Below, piece after piece: positions 16,816 through 24,813 of a DNA stretch of 40,929 nt. Each line of letters begins with the position of its first letter. The first letter of the stretch is position 1. The stretch covers positions 1 through 40,929 of the forward strand of contig CACZIO010000025.1 of assembly GCA_902781215.1 (NCBI GenBank), in the 5' to 3' direction. The DNA is from an uncultured Lachnospiraceae bacterium (GTDB taxonomy: Bacteria; Bacillota; Clostridia; Lachnospirales; Lachnospiraceae). The notes under the pieces were generated by a model. That model was not told where the DNA came from, did not search any database, and was given only the letters and a program-made list of their open reading frames with translations. The position numbers and the translations under genes are program-made.

Positions 16816-17713
16816 AAAGGCCGGTGTGCTCCGCGATGTACTTTCTTGCCTTCAGGGCATACTCGAACGGATTCGCCAGTGCGGGATCCTGCTCTGCCTC
16901 GACGACGACCCAGCCTTCGTAATCCGCATCCTGGATGATCTGGAAGATGGGCTCGAAATCGACATCACCGTCGCCGGGAACCGTGAAGGTACCCTTGCGG
17001 ACGCCTTCGAGGAAGCTCCACTTGTTGGCGCGGGCCTCAGCGACGACGCTGCGGCGAAGGTCCTTGAGGTGGATGTGGCGTGTGCGGTTGATGTACTTGC
17101 CGAGGACCTTGACGGGGTCAATGTCCGCATAGCTGCAGTGGCCGCTGTCGAACAGAAGGTATACGTAGTTGGGATCCACCATATCCATGAAGCGGTCGAT
17201 CTCTTCCTCGGTCTGGACAACAGTGCCCATGTGGTGATGGAAGGTGAGGGTCATGTCCATGTCCTTCGCGACTCTGCCGAGTTTGCTCAGGCCCTTGGTC
17301 AGGGTCTCCCACTCGTCGTCGTTCATGACATACTTGCCCTCAAGGATGGGCTGGGGCTTGCCCTGGATGCTGTAGCTCTGTTCGGAAGCGCCGATGACGC
17401 GGGCGCCGACATAGTGCAGGAACTCGCACTGCTTGACGAAAGCCTTCTCGACTTCCTCGTAGGGCTGTGTCAGCAGGAAGGAAGAGAACCACTGGTTGCA
17501 GATGACCATGCCGCGAAGGTCCAGAGCCTTCTTGAGCTCTTCCTTGTCGGTCGGATAGTGGCTGCCGACTTCGCTTCCCTTGAAGCCTGCGAGTGCCATC
17601 TCGCTGATGGTCTGCTGGAAGGTGTTCTCCTTGCCCAGCTCAGGCATATCGTCGTTGGTCCAGCCGATGGGGGCGATACCCAGTTTCACCTTATCTTTGT
17701 TCAGAATTGCCAT
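16814..17713 (-). CDS. iolE: Myo-inosose-2 dehydratase
   Basis: TIM-barrel dehydratase, 299 residues, the usual IolE length. It converts 2-keto-myo-inositol to 3D-trihydroxycyclohexane-1,2-dione, step two of inositol catabolism. The N-terminal LGIAPIGWTNDDMPELG is highly characteristic of IolE, followed by GFKGSEVGSHYP and the later barrel strands LTFHHHMGT, LLFDSGHC and HIHLKD, which carry likely metal ligands. AAGGAGG precedes the ATG at 17713. It begins 30 bases after iolB and is followed by the iron alcohol dehydrogenase. No sign of damage. Confidence 0.96.
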   Translation of the reverse strand: MAILNKDKVKLGIAPIGWTNDDMPELGKENTFQQTISEMALAGFKGSEVGSHYPTDKEELKKALDLRGMVICNQWFSSFLLTQPYEEVEKAFVKQCEFLHYVGARVIGASEQSYSIQGKPQPILEGKYVMNDDEWETLTKGLSKLGRVAKDMDMTLTFHHHMGTVVQTEEEIDRFMDMVDPNYVYLLFDSGHCSYADIDPVKVLGKYINRTRHIHLKDLRRSVVAEARANKWSFLEGVRKGTFTVPGDGDVDFEPIFQIIQDADYEGWVVVEAEQDPALANPFEYALKARKYIAEHTGL

Positions 17714-17743
17714 GCTACCCTCCTTAAATAATGATATTTGTAT

Positions 17744-18553
17744 TTACCAGGGCTGGTTCACGATCTTGGCATCGTGCAGCCATACATAGGCGTCGTCCTC
17801 GCAGCGGTCCGTCTGCAGCCAGGGGTTGCCGGGCAGATGACGGATCATCCAGCATGTGTACATCAGATAGCCGGGGGCTGCGGACTGGGGATGGAGCCTG
17901 CCGCCGGGGATGGCGGAGAAGCTGTTGTCCACGCTCTTGAAGACATCGTCGCCGACGAAGCTGGCGCCGAAACCTTCCGGACGGTCGAACTTGAAGTAGT
18001 AGAGCTCGGGCTGGGGATGTCTGTGAGGCAGATATCCGGACCAGTTGCCGCGGTCGTTCATGACCTCGCCGAGGACCATGTTGGACTCAGGGCAGATGTC
18101 GTGATCGAAGATGGTGTTGACCTGGCGGTTGGCGGTGTCGCCGAACTTGCCCTTGGCGCCGGAGTATGCCCACGGAGCATCCTCGGGGGAGTAGAGACGG
18201 GAAGCGAAGGACTTCTCGTTCTGTGTGCACTGGACAAGGATCTCGGTGTCCTTCACAGCGGTCACGGTGATCTTGTTGCCGCCGGAGACATGGAGCGCCC
18301 AGGGGCCTTCTGTGAAGACGTCTTTTCTGGAGACGGTCTTCTCGCCCTCTGCCCACTTGAAGGTGACCTCACCGGAGAGAAGCAGGACAGCGATCTCCTC
18401 GCCCTCTCTGCAGAACTCCCTGGTGCTGCCGGCTGCCATGCGGTAGACACGGACGTCCATCAGCATGTCGCGGTACTCGTTGTCATAGGTGGAGAGGATC
18501 TCCTCACCGTTCTCGTCGAAGGTGGGATATCCGAATAATTTCTTTTCTACCAT
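17744..18553 (-). CDS. iolB: 5-deoxy-glucuronate isomerase
   Basis: Bicupin isomerase, 269 residues, converting 5-deoxy-glucuronate to 2-deoxy-5-keto-gluconate. The metal site is visible in SGYLPHRHPQPELYYF (two histidines and a glutamate) with a further histidine in GGRLHPQSAAPGY; IolB-typical WMIRHLPGNPW is near the C-terminus. The start at 18553 has AAAAAAGGA about 11 bases upstream, a weaker spacing than its neighbours. That leader contains a direct repeat of TTTTTGATTCGAT (plus strand, 18554 and 18569). It sits between iolD and iolE in the same orientation. Confidence 0.95.
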   Translation of the reverse strand: MVEKKLFGYPTFDENGEEILSTYDNEYRDMLMDVRVYRMAAGSTREFCREGEEIAVLLLSGEVTFKWAEGEKTVSRKDVFTEGPWALHVSGGNKITVTAVKDTEILVQCTQNEKSFASRLYSPEDAPWAYSGAKGKFGDTANRQVNTIFDHDICPESNMVLGEVMNDRGNWSGYLPHRHPQPELYYFKFDRPEGFGASFVGDDVFKSVDNSFSAIPGGRLHPQSAAPGYLMYTCWMIRHLPGNPWLQTDRCEDDAYVWLHDAKIVNQPW

Positions 18554-18608
18554 TTTTGATTCGATCCTTTTTTGATTCGATTCTATCCTAGTTTCTTCTA
18601 TACCTCTG

Positions 18609-18636
18609 CCCCGCCGGTTCTGGTGAGCCGGCGGGG
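18609..18636 (-). other. Intercistronic hairpin between iolD and iolB
   Basis: CCCCGCCGG (18609-18617) and CCGGCGGGG (18628-18636) form a perfect 9-base stem with a 10-base loop. There is no T-tract on the minus strand, so it resembles an mRNA-stability or processing hairpin more than a terminator. The GC-rich 18660-18700 segment contains further short dyads. Confidence 0.6.
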
Positions 18637-18769
18637 ACAGGATATTCAGCTATGATCTGTCGGCTGTAGTCACGCGGCTGGCCGCGGCCTGCAGGCCGGT
18701 CGGATCCGCTGTGTCTGAGTGATGGTGCCAGTCAGCCGATGCGCACTGATGAGATCAATGCCTGTGCGA

Positions 18770-20701
18770 TCAATACTTTCTGGCTTCCGCTCTGCGGTCG
18801 AGGACTTCCTGAGCCGCCTCGCGGACGCTCTCGCTGTCGGAGACCATTGCCATACCGACATTCCACCAGGAGCCATAGCCGTCAGTCATGGTCTTCGGAA
18901 CGACCTTGAGGTCGAACAGGCAGGCCACGGTCTGCTTCTTGGAATCAAGGAGTGCATCGCGCAGCTCCTCGACGCTGGTGCAGCGGTAGGTCTTCATGCC
19001 GTAGGCTTCGCCGATCTTGGTGTAATCTGTGGGAACCAGATCTCCGCAGGGCTTCTTGCCGTCGGTGTAACGGAACTCGGTCGCGATGGAGCCGATACCG
19101 TGGGTCATTTCCAGGTTGTTGATGCAGCCGAAACCGCAGTTGTCGAAGACCAGGATGTTGGTCTTGCGGCGCTCCTGCATGATGGTGCCCAGCTCGGAAT
19201 TGAGCATCTGGAAACCGGAATCGCCGATGCAGGTGTACTCTTCGACATCGGGCTCTGCCATCTTGACGCCGAGGGAGGCACCGACTTCATAACCCATGCA
19301 GCTGTAGCCGTACTCGACATGGTAGCCGCCGCGCTTGTCGGTCTTCCAGACACGCTGCATGCAGCTGGGAAGGGAACCGCCGGCAGTGATGACGATATCA
19401 TCGGGGCCCATGCAGGCGCGCAGGGTTGCCAGCGCTGCCGTCTGGGTCAGGGATGTGCCGTAGAGGCGATAGAATTCCGGAACAGTTCTGGGATCTCTTG
19501 CCTTGATGATGGGCTCGAAATCCTCGCCGGTGCAGACGATGCCGCCCAGGCGCTCCAGCTCTGCATCCCACTCTGCCTTGGCATCCGCGATCTCGTTGGT
19601 GTAGGCGCTCTTGTAGCCCTTTGCGCGCAGGATCTCAGCGAGGGCCTGGACAGTGACCTTGGCGTCGCCGACAGCCTTGACAGCGTCGAACTTGTAGGCG
19701 TGGTAACGGCTGTTGTTGATGGAGACGAAACGGACGCCTTCCTTCTGGAACAGCCACTTGGAACTGGTGGTGAAGTCGCTCATCCTGGTGCCGATCGCGA
19801 TGATGCAGTCAGCGTCCTTGGCCAGCTTGTTGGCAGCGGAGGTGCCGGTCACGCCGATGCCGCCCAGGCAGTAGGGATGGCTGGACTTGCAGGCGCTCTT
19901 TCCGCCCTGGGACTCGCCGAAAGGAATGCCGAACTCTTCGCAGAAGTTCTCGACGACCTCACCGGCCAGGGAGTAGCGGACACCGCCGCCGACGATGATG
20001 AGGGGCTTCTTGGAAGCCATGATCTCTGCAGCGACATCTTCCAGCTCCTCCTGCACAGCGACAGGACGGGTGATGCGGTGAACTCTCTTCTTGAAGAAGG
20101 ACTCGGGATAATCGTAGTACTCGCCCTCGACGTCCTGAGGAAGCCCGATGGAGACCGCGCCGGTCTCGGCGGGATCCGTGAGGACACGCATGGCGTTGAT
20201 CATGGCGCTCATGAGCTGCTCAGGCCTCTGGATGCGGTCCCAGTACTTGACGACGGGCTTGAAAGCATCATTGGTGGTCGTTGCCAGGCTGTTGGACTGC
20301 TCAAGCTGCTGCAGCACGGGATCGGGCTGTCTGGAAGCGAATGTATCCGCAGGGAATACCAGCAGCGGGATGTTGTTGACGGTCGCGGTCGCGCATGCGA
20401 CGACCATGTTGGCGGAGCCGGGGCCTACGGATGCGGCGCAGGGGATGATCTTCTTGCGGTCATTCTGCTTGGCAAAAGCGGTTGCGGCGTGGCACATACC
20501 CTGCTCGTTGCGGCCCTGCATGACGTGGATGCCGCCGGGATTGCGGTCGAGCGCCTCGCCGAGGCCGACTGCGATGCCGTGTCCGAAAATAGTGAAGAAA
20601 TCCTCGACGAACTTGGTCTCTTCGCCGTCCATGGATACATACTGATTATCGAGGAACCGCACGATCGCCTGCGCGGTTGTCAGTCTGACTGTTTTTTCCA
20701 T
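18770..20701 (-). CDS. iolD: 3D-(3,5/4)-trihydroxycyclohexane-1,2-dione hydrolase
   Basis: ThDP-dependent ring-opening enzyme of inositol catabolism, 643 residues, close to the usual length. The three expected domains are present: an N-terminal pyrimidine-binding region with FGHGIAVGLGEAL and CAASVGPGSANMV, a central Rossmann-like domain (PLIIVGGGVRYS), and a C-terminal pyrophosphate-binding region. The ThDP/Mg motif at about residues 488-520 reads GDSGFQMLNSEL and ends CGFGCINN, with GDS in place of the common GDG. GGGAAGG precedes the ATG. It lies 229 bases after the transaldolase-family gene; that gap holds two hairpins. The product of this reaction, 5-deoxy-glucuronate, is the substrate of the adjacent iolB product. 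Confidence 0.96.
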   Translation of the reverse strand: MEKTVRLTTAQAIVRFLDNQYVSMDGEETKFVEDFFTIFGHGIAVGLGEALDRNPGGIHVMQGRNEQGMCHAATAFAKQNDRKKIIPCAASVGPGSANMVVACATATVNNIPLLVFPADTFASRQPDPVLQQLEQSNSLATTTNDAFKPVVKYWDRIQRPEQLMSAMINAMRVLTDPAETGAVSIGLPQDVEGEYYDYPESFFKKRVHRITRPVAVQEELEDVAAEIMASKKPLIIVGGGVRYSLAGEVVENFCEEFGIPFGESQGGKSACKSSHPYCLGGIGVTGTSAANKLAKDADCIIAIGTRMSDFTTSSKWLFQKEGVRFVSINNSRYHAYKFDAVKAVGDAKVTVQALAEILRAKGYKSAYTNEIADAKAEWDAELERLGGIVCTGEDFEPIIKARDPRTVPEFYRLYGTSLTQTAALATLRACMGPDDIVITAGGSLPSCMQRVWKTDKRGGYHVEYGYSCMGYEVGASLGVKMAEPDVEEYTCIGDSGFQMLNSELGTIMQERRKTNILVFDNCGFGCINNLEMTHGIGSIATEFRYTDGKKPCGDLVPTDYTKIGEAYGMKTYRCTSVEELRDALLDSKKQTVACLFDLKVVPKTMTDGYGSWWNVGMAMVSDSESVREAAQEVLDRRAEARKY

Positions 20702-20750
20702 ATAATTACCTTCCCTTTTGAACTATTACAGAAAAATGGTGGATGGCTGC

Positions 20751-20807
20751 GGCGCTTTTTGCGCCAATGCCTCACGGATGCATTTTCAGTTATGTCATCC
20801 GTGAGGC
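20751..20807 (-). other. Two hairpins between the transaldolase-family gene and iolD
   Basis: A perfect 12-base stem (20769-20780 with 20796-20807, 15-base loop) is followed on the minus strand by GGCGC-AAAAA-GCGCC (20751-20765). Neither has a clear T-tract immediately after it, so partial termination or transcript processing is possible rather than full termination. Confidence 0.55.
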
Positions 20808-20930
20808 CGTGGTAACTCATACTTTAAGTCTGAAGTGCAAGGCTGCGCCGCGCTCACCGCAAATGTCCATGCTCAGATGGCATTGCGCATCCTCTGCTCA
20901 TTTTTTAAGGAAACTGTCCGCAATGACTGA

Positions 20931-21989
20931 TTATACGATCATGTAGCCGCGGATCAGCTGGACAAGGCTGTCATAGCCGCCCAGGAACTGCTTCATGGTT
21001 GCAAGGAAAGCACCATAGTGCTGGAACTCCTCGGGCTTGAGGCCGTCGGGCTCGTAAGCCTGGATGAACTCAGGGATCTGCTTGAGGCAGTTGAGATAGA
21101 ACTCATCAACGGGAGTGTCCATGTTGTTCTTCATCTCGATCCAGTCGCAGTTCGCGAACTTCCTCTGCCAGTCAGAGGTGATGGTGAAGATGATGTCGCC
21201 GCCGAGGAAATCAACATAGTGGTGATAGTTTCTGTAAGCAGCGGTCAGCAGAGTGGTGCGGAAGCCTCTCTCCTTGTAGATCCTGTAGGCGTTCTTCATA
21301 ACAGCAACACCTGCCAGATCAAGAGCCTCTGCGGGGACGCAGATATCGCTTGCCTTGACAACGTTCTTGAGGTAATCATCGGTACGGCCGATCATGATGG
21401 TGCAGACGGGGTGCATCCAGGAGATATCAAGGCCTTCAGCCTCTCTTCTCTTGAGACCGCGCTCAACTGCCTCACCGACTGCGACTGCCTGTGCGCAGGT
21501 AAAGGAAACGGTTGCGTTGATGGAGACTCCGCGATAGGTCAGCTCTTCGAAAGCCTCGACGCCTGCCTTGGAGGTAGGAGCCTTGATCTGGCTGTTGGGA
21601 ACCAGAGCTGCGAGCTTGCAGGCCTGCTCAACCATGAGATCCTTGTTGCAGTAGTACTTGGCATTGGTCTGGAAGGAGATGCGGCCCTTCTGACCATGGG
21701 ACTCCTCGAACATAGGAAGGAGAAGCTTGGAAGCCTTGGTGCCGAGCTTGCCGATGATATCCCATGCGACATCATCCTCAGTCCATGTAGGATTCTCAGC
21801 GATGACCTGCTTGATGGTATCTTCCCAGTCAGGGAGCTCTTTCTTCAGAACGTTGCCGACGATAACAGGGTTGGTGGTGGCACCGGAACCGCCGTTCTCG
21901 ATCGCGTAGGCCAGCTCCTTGCAGCTGCAGGAGTCATTCCAGAACTCAGTCTGCGGGAAGGTTGCAACCATTTCGTTTAACTTAGACAT
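20931..21989 (-). CDS. Transaldolase-family Schiff-base aldolase in the inositol operon
   Basis: 352 residues, first gene of the operon with iolD, iolB and iolE. The fold is that of class I transaldolases: D19 in FWNDSC, the ATTNP motif at 37-41, the Schiff-base lysine in SQIKAPTSKAG (K136), and GVSINATVSFTCAQA with the conserved asparagine (N158), then TIMIGRTDDYL. It lacks neighbouring pentose-phosphate genes. Known family members cleave ketose phosphates between C3 and C4 or transfer dihydroxyacetone units. In this operon it could take the place of the class II aldolase IolJ and split 2-deoxy-5-keto-gluconate 6-phosphate; this is inference from position and mechanism. AAAGGGG precedes the ATG. 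A plain transaldolase role remains possible. Confidence 0.88.
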   Translation of the reverse strand: MSKLNEMVATFPQTEFWNDSCSCKELAYAIENGGSGATTNPVIVGNVLKKELPDWEDTIKQVIAENPTWTEDDVAWDIIGKLGTKASKLLLPMFEESHGQKGRISFQTNAKYYCNKDLMVEQACKLAALVPNSQIKAPTSKAGVEAFEELTYRGVSINATVSFTCAQAVAVGEAVERGLKRREAEGLDISWMHPVCTIMIGRTDDYLKNVVKASDICVPAEALDLAGVAVMKNAYRIYKERGFRTTLLTAAYRNYHHYVDFLGGDIIFTITSDWQRKFANCDWIEMKNNMDTPVDEFYLNCLKQIPEFIQAYEPDGLKPEEFQHYGAFLATMKQFLGGYDSLVQLIRGYMIV

Positions 21990-22120
21990 CTTTTTACCCC
22001 TTTCTCATTAAAGAAATACAAAATTTTGCTGTTTAATAGTTTACCACATCCATCGAGTTTCCGCAAAAAAAATCGCGCGTGCTTTGTGCGTGCTTTATTT
22101 GCTTTGTTCTTTGTGCATTT

Positions 22121-22149
22121 AGAATAGCACGCATCTATGTTGCGTGCAA
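22121..22149 (-). promoter_or_regulatory. Promoter-operator of the transaldolase-iolDBE operon
   Basis: Minus strand TTGCAC (22144-22149), a 17-base spacer and TATTCT (22121-22126). The spacer lies within a perfect dyad GCACGCA-N7-TGCGTGC (22127-22147). A repressor bound here would block RNA polymerase. The adjacent LacI-family gene at 22506 is the natural candidate. Confidence 0.72.
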
Positions 22150-22325
22150 CCCCTAAATCAAAAACTTTTCTTTTTCTCCATAATGCACAATTCAAAAGTG
22201 TTTGTTTTGTGCAACTTTCAGGCTTTTACTGCTGATATGAATAAATTCTCGCTGATTGCCGGCACAGTTGCCATCCATTGAGCCCAGACATCCCGCTTCT
22301 TTCCTGTACAGCATGCATGAAAAGC

Positions 22326-22354
22326 AAAATGCACGCAGTAATTGCGTGCATTTT
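22326..22354. promoter_or_regulatory. Operator-like inverted repeat with 12-base arms
   Basis: Perfect arms AAAATGCACGCA and TGCGTGCATTTT around a 5-base spacer. They share the TGCACGCA/TGCGTGCA half-site with the operon promoter dyad at 22127-22147 and with the LacI promoter at 23567-23595. It could be an auxiliary operator for DNA looping. Confidence 0.6.
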
Positions 22355-22376
22355 CGTCTGTTTTATTCCGTTTTTT

Positions 22377-22415
22377 GGTGTGTGATTCGCACACACCGCA
22401 TGTGCGCCGCACATG
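22377..22415. promoter_or_regulatory. Two adjacent dyads in the iol regulatory gap
   Basis: GGTGTGTG-N5-CACACACC (22377-22397) and CATGTGC-GCC-GCACATG (22399-22415), both perfect, lie side by side just upstream of the iol promoter region. The gap 21990-22505 has no gene that I can support. Their regulator is unknown. Confidence 0.5.
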
Positions 22416-22505
22416 GTGAAGCCTCACACGACAGGGGGGCACTTCATATGATTTGAAGTCATGAGCATGCGCCGGTGTTTTTTCAAAAGCCCGGCACAGG
22501 CGGTG

Positions 22506-23525
22506 TCACAGGTTGTACTTGGTCCTGATCGTGATGTCCGTCAGGATCTGCTCCTGTTCAGGGAACTGGTTTTTCTGGATGATATCGGCGAGGATGTGGG
22601 GCGGCCGGTATCCCTGCACATAGCCATTCTGGTCGATCAGGAAGTCTGCCACGTCCTCCCGGAGCACCTTTTCATTTTTCGGCGTCTGGTCGTAGATGAT
22701 GACATGCGGTCTCTTCTCCACTCCGAGCGCCTCGAAGGCAGCGCGTATCCCCTCCTGGCCTCCGGAGACCTGCAGGATCCCGTCCAGATCCGGGATCGTG
22801 CGCATCGTGTTCACGACGATCTTTTCCACCTCGGCGGCGTCATCAAAGCTTCCCTGCACACCCACGATCTCAATGCCCGGGCAGGAGGCCTTGATCTCCT
22901 CCACAAAACCGGCGAGGCGGGAGATGTTGACGTGGTTGGTAAAGTAGCCGGTGATCACAAGGACCTTTCCCTGACCCCCGGTCAGCATCTTCATGAGGCC
23001 TGCGGCGGTCCTGCCGCTCTTGACATTGTCCATGCCCACAAAGCAGCGGCGCCTCGTCCCGACGATATCCGAATTAAATGTCACGACCGGAATGCCGTCG
23101 TCGATCAGCTCGTTGATCTTCTCCCGGACGCTCTCGGCATCCACGGGCATGACGGCCAGCCCGTCGATCCCCTCTTTGCGGAGCTCCTCGATCGCGTCGA
23201 CCTGCTCTTTTTCATCCACGGAGAGACTCTCGCGGACAAGTACCTCGACGTCCCGGTCCCTGAGTTCCTCTGCCGCCTCCCGGATCCCGCGGTTGATCTC
23301 CCGCATGAAAGAAGCCCCGGCCAGCTGGGTCACGATCCCGATCCGGCAGGATTTTCTCTTTCCGTTTGTTTTTCTGGGCTTTTTCACATAGCCCATCTCC
23401 TCCGCAGTCCGGCGGATCCTCTCAGCTACTTCGGGATCCACCCTGCCCCGGTTATTTAAGGCGCGGTCCACGGTCCCTCTCGAAACGCCCGTCGCATCAG
23501 CGATCTGCTGCACTGTCACTGCCAT
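22506..23525 (-). CDS. LacI-family regulator with sugar-binding (Peripla_BP) domain, candidate iol regulator
   Basis: 339 residues. The N-terminal LacI-type helix-turn-helix is VTVQQIADATGVSRGTVDRALNNRG, followed by the hinge region, then a periplasmic-binding-protein-like effector domain beginning CRIGIVTQLAGASFMREINRGI. The VSRGTVDRALNNRG variant is common to a LacI subgroup with ribose-type effector domains. The start at 23525 has GAGGG seven bases upstream; an ATG at 23549 lacks a ribosome-binding site. It lies directly upstream of the transaldolase-iolDBE operon in the same direction. TGCACGCA-like sites occur both at its own promoter and at the operon promoter, which suggests it controls both. 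The effector is probably an inositol intermediate, by inference. Confidence 0.9.
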   Translation of the reverse strand: MAVTVQQIADATGVSRGTVDRALNNRGRVDPEVAERIRRTAEEMGYVKKPRKTNGKRKSCRIGIVTQLAGASFMREINRGIREAAEELRDRDVEVLVRESLSVDEKEQVDAIEELRKEGIDGLAVMPVDAESVREKINELIDDGIPVVTFNSDIVGTRRRCFVGMDNVKSGRTAAGLMKMLTGGQGKVLVITGYFTNHVNISRLAGFVEEIKASCPGIEIVGVQGSFDDAAEVEKIVVNTMRTIPDLDGILQVSGGQEGIRAAFEALGVEKRPHVIIYDQTPKNEKVLREDVADFLIDQNGYVQGYRPPHILADIIQKNQFPEQEQILTDITIRTKYNL

Positions 23526-23566
23526 CCTTATACCCTCTCGTGCGTGCATTTTTATTTTTCACGCTT

Positions 23567-23595
23567 ATTATACATGATTTGCACGCATTGCACAA
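23567..23595 (-). promoter_or_regulatory. Promoter of the first LacI-family gene
   Basis: Minus strand TTGTGC (23590-23595), 17 bases, TATAAT (23567-23572). The spacer contains TGCGTGCAA, the same half-site as the iol operon dyad, consistent with autoregulation. A TGCACGCA copy lies just downstream near 23541-23550. Confidence 0.7.
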
Positions 23596-23637
23596 GGTAG
23601 TTTGACATAAAAGCTACAAGCAGTCAGCCAAGGCCGG

Positions 23638-23688
23638 TGCGTGCGCACGCAAAAAGTGGGCTGTACAGCCATTTCGACTGTACAGCCC
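23638..23688 (-). terminator. Terminator of the broken Gfo/Idh gene, next to a TGCGTGC palindrome
   Basis: A perfect 11-base stem (23658-23668 with 23678-23688) is followed on the minus strand by ACTTTTTG. Immediately adjacent, 23638-23651 is a perfect 14-base palindrome made of TGCGTGC and GCACGCA, which may be an operator for the LacI promoter. Confidence 0.8.
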
Positions 23689-23748
23689 TCTGTCAGGATT
23701 CCTGCTCTTTCATGCCGGCGGTTTCTCTGATACGATCGATGATCTCGT

Positions 23749-24400
23749 TCAATCCAGGGTGAGCAGCTCGTTCTTCAGGAAGGACTCCTTGCAGGCGTAG
23801 GCGACTCTGGTGGCCTTGGTGCCGTCGTAGACGTTGGGCTCAGCGGCCTCTCCCTTCGCCACATAGTCACAGAAGACTTCCATCTCGGTGATGTAGGCAT
23901 CGTGCCAGCGGCTGACGAAGTCCTGATAGCACTCGTGGCAGACGCCGTGCTCACTGAGGACCTCCACCAGGGAGGAGGAAGGGGTCGCGCCGATCCTGTA
24001 GGACTTGTCAAAGCGGCGCATGAAGCCCAGCATGAAGACCTGGTTGGGATGGGCCTTGATGATCTCCTCGGCCTTGAGGCACTTCTCCACGTTCTCGGCC
24101 AGAGGCTTCTCGCAGAAGACGTGCTTGCCTGCCTCCATGGCGATCTTGATCATATCTACATGGGAAGCTGTGTTGGTAAAGATCGCGACTGCTTCCACGT
24201 TGGGGTCGGCGCACATCTGCGCAGGATCCGCGTAGACTGCTTCTACATTGAGTTCCTCAGCAACTTCCTTTGCGCGGGCGGTATTACCGTCACAAATCGC
24301 TACCAGTTCCATGCCGGGAACCCGGTTCGCGATGTTGCATGCATGCATGCTCATAACCAAGACGTCCGACTCCAATCACACCCACCTTAAGCTTCTTCAT
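23749..24400 (-). pseudogene. Gfo/Idh/MocA oxidoreductase (IolG-like), frameshifted and internally deleted
   Basis: The gene starts at 24400 (AGGA upstream) with MKKLKVGVIGVGRLGYEHA, the NAD-binding N-terminus. The frame is lost inside a GCAT tandem repeat at 24337-24350. Removing one four-base unit restores a continuous reading frame: GYEHACNIANRVPGMELVAICDG and onward through CEKPLAENVEK. A second lesion follows: MLGFMRRFDKSYR runs straight into IGATPSSSLVEVLSEHGVC, which in full-length relatives (about 335 residues) is some 100-120 residues further on. The central catalytic part with the Asp/His pair is therefore missing. The remaining C-terminus is intact in frame to 23749. It was probably an inositol 2-dehydrogenase paralogue. 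Confidence 0.82.
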
Positions 24401-24813
24401 GTTTTTTCCTTTCCGCGCACCCGCGCAACCTTTACCCTGCATCCCGCAGTCTGCAGACCGTATCCTGCAGCACCTGCCGTTTCCCTTTGTTTTTTCTGTA
24501 CCAGTTTTTTCAGTACCTTGTACTAATGAATCCCGGTTCCTGTAACAATCCGTTTTCCTGTAATAATCCGTTTCCTGTGATGACTGCCGTCCCTGTGTTT
24601 TATGTATGTATAATAGCTCTTTTTCTTCCCGGCCGCTTTAAAAATCTTGCTTTTCCGCCTTCGAAAAAAAGGTGTTTTACAGGATTAACTGCTGCCTATT
24701 GCACGGGCGTATTTCGGCATATTGCTTTTTCACTGCCATGAGAGACCGGAGGTCTTTTGCCGGCTCTTTGCCTGCTACCCGCGGGACCGGTGGGTCCAGG
24801 CTGTCTTTTTTGC
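24401..24813. repeat. Gene-free gap with short tandem repeat
   Basis: No convincing gene was seen. TTCCTGTAAYAATCCGTT is repeated at 24537-24554 and 24555-24572, with a partial third copy starting at 24572. The rest is T-rich. A dyad GGACC-GGTG-GGTCC near 24783-24796, past the end of the neighbouring oxidoreductase, lacks a T-tract. Confidence 0.55.

Noticed and set aside
20751-20807. Full terminator between the transaldolase-family gene and iolD
   Set aside because: The hairpins are strong but lack an adjacent T-tract on the minus strand, so they are listed only as intercistronic hairpins.
20931-21989. Sulfoglycolysis transaldolase assignment
   Set aside because: No sulfoquinovose-specific isomerase, sulfolactaldehyde enzyme or sulfoquinovosidase is nearby; the operon partners are inositol enzymes.
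22218-22456. Short open frames in the iol regulatory gap
   Set aside because: They exist on both strands across operator-like dyads, have no ribosome-binding site and no recognisable similarity.
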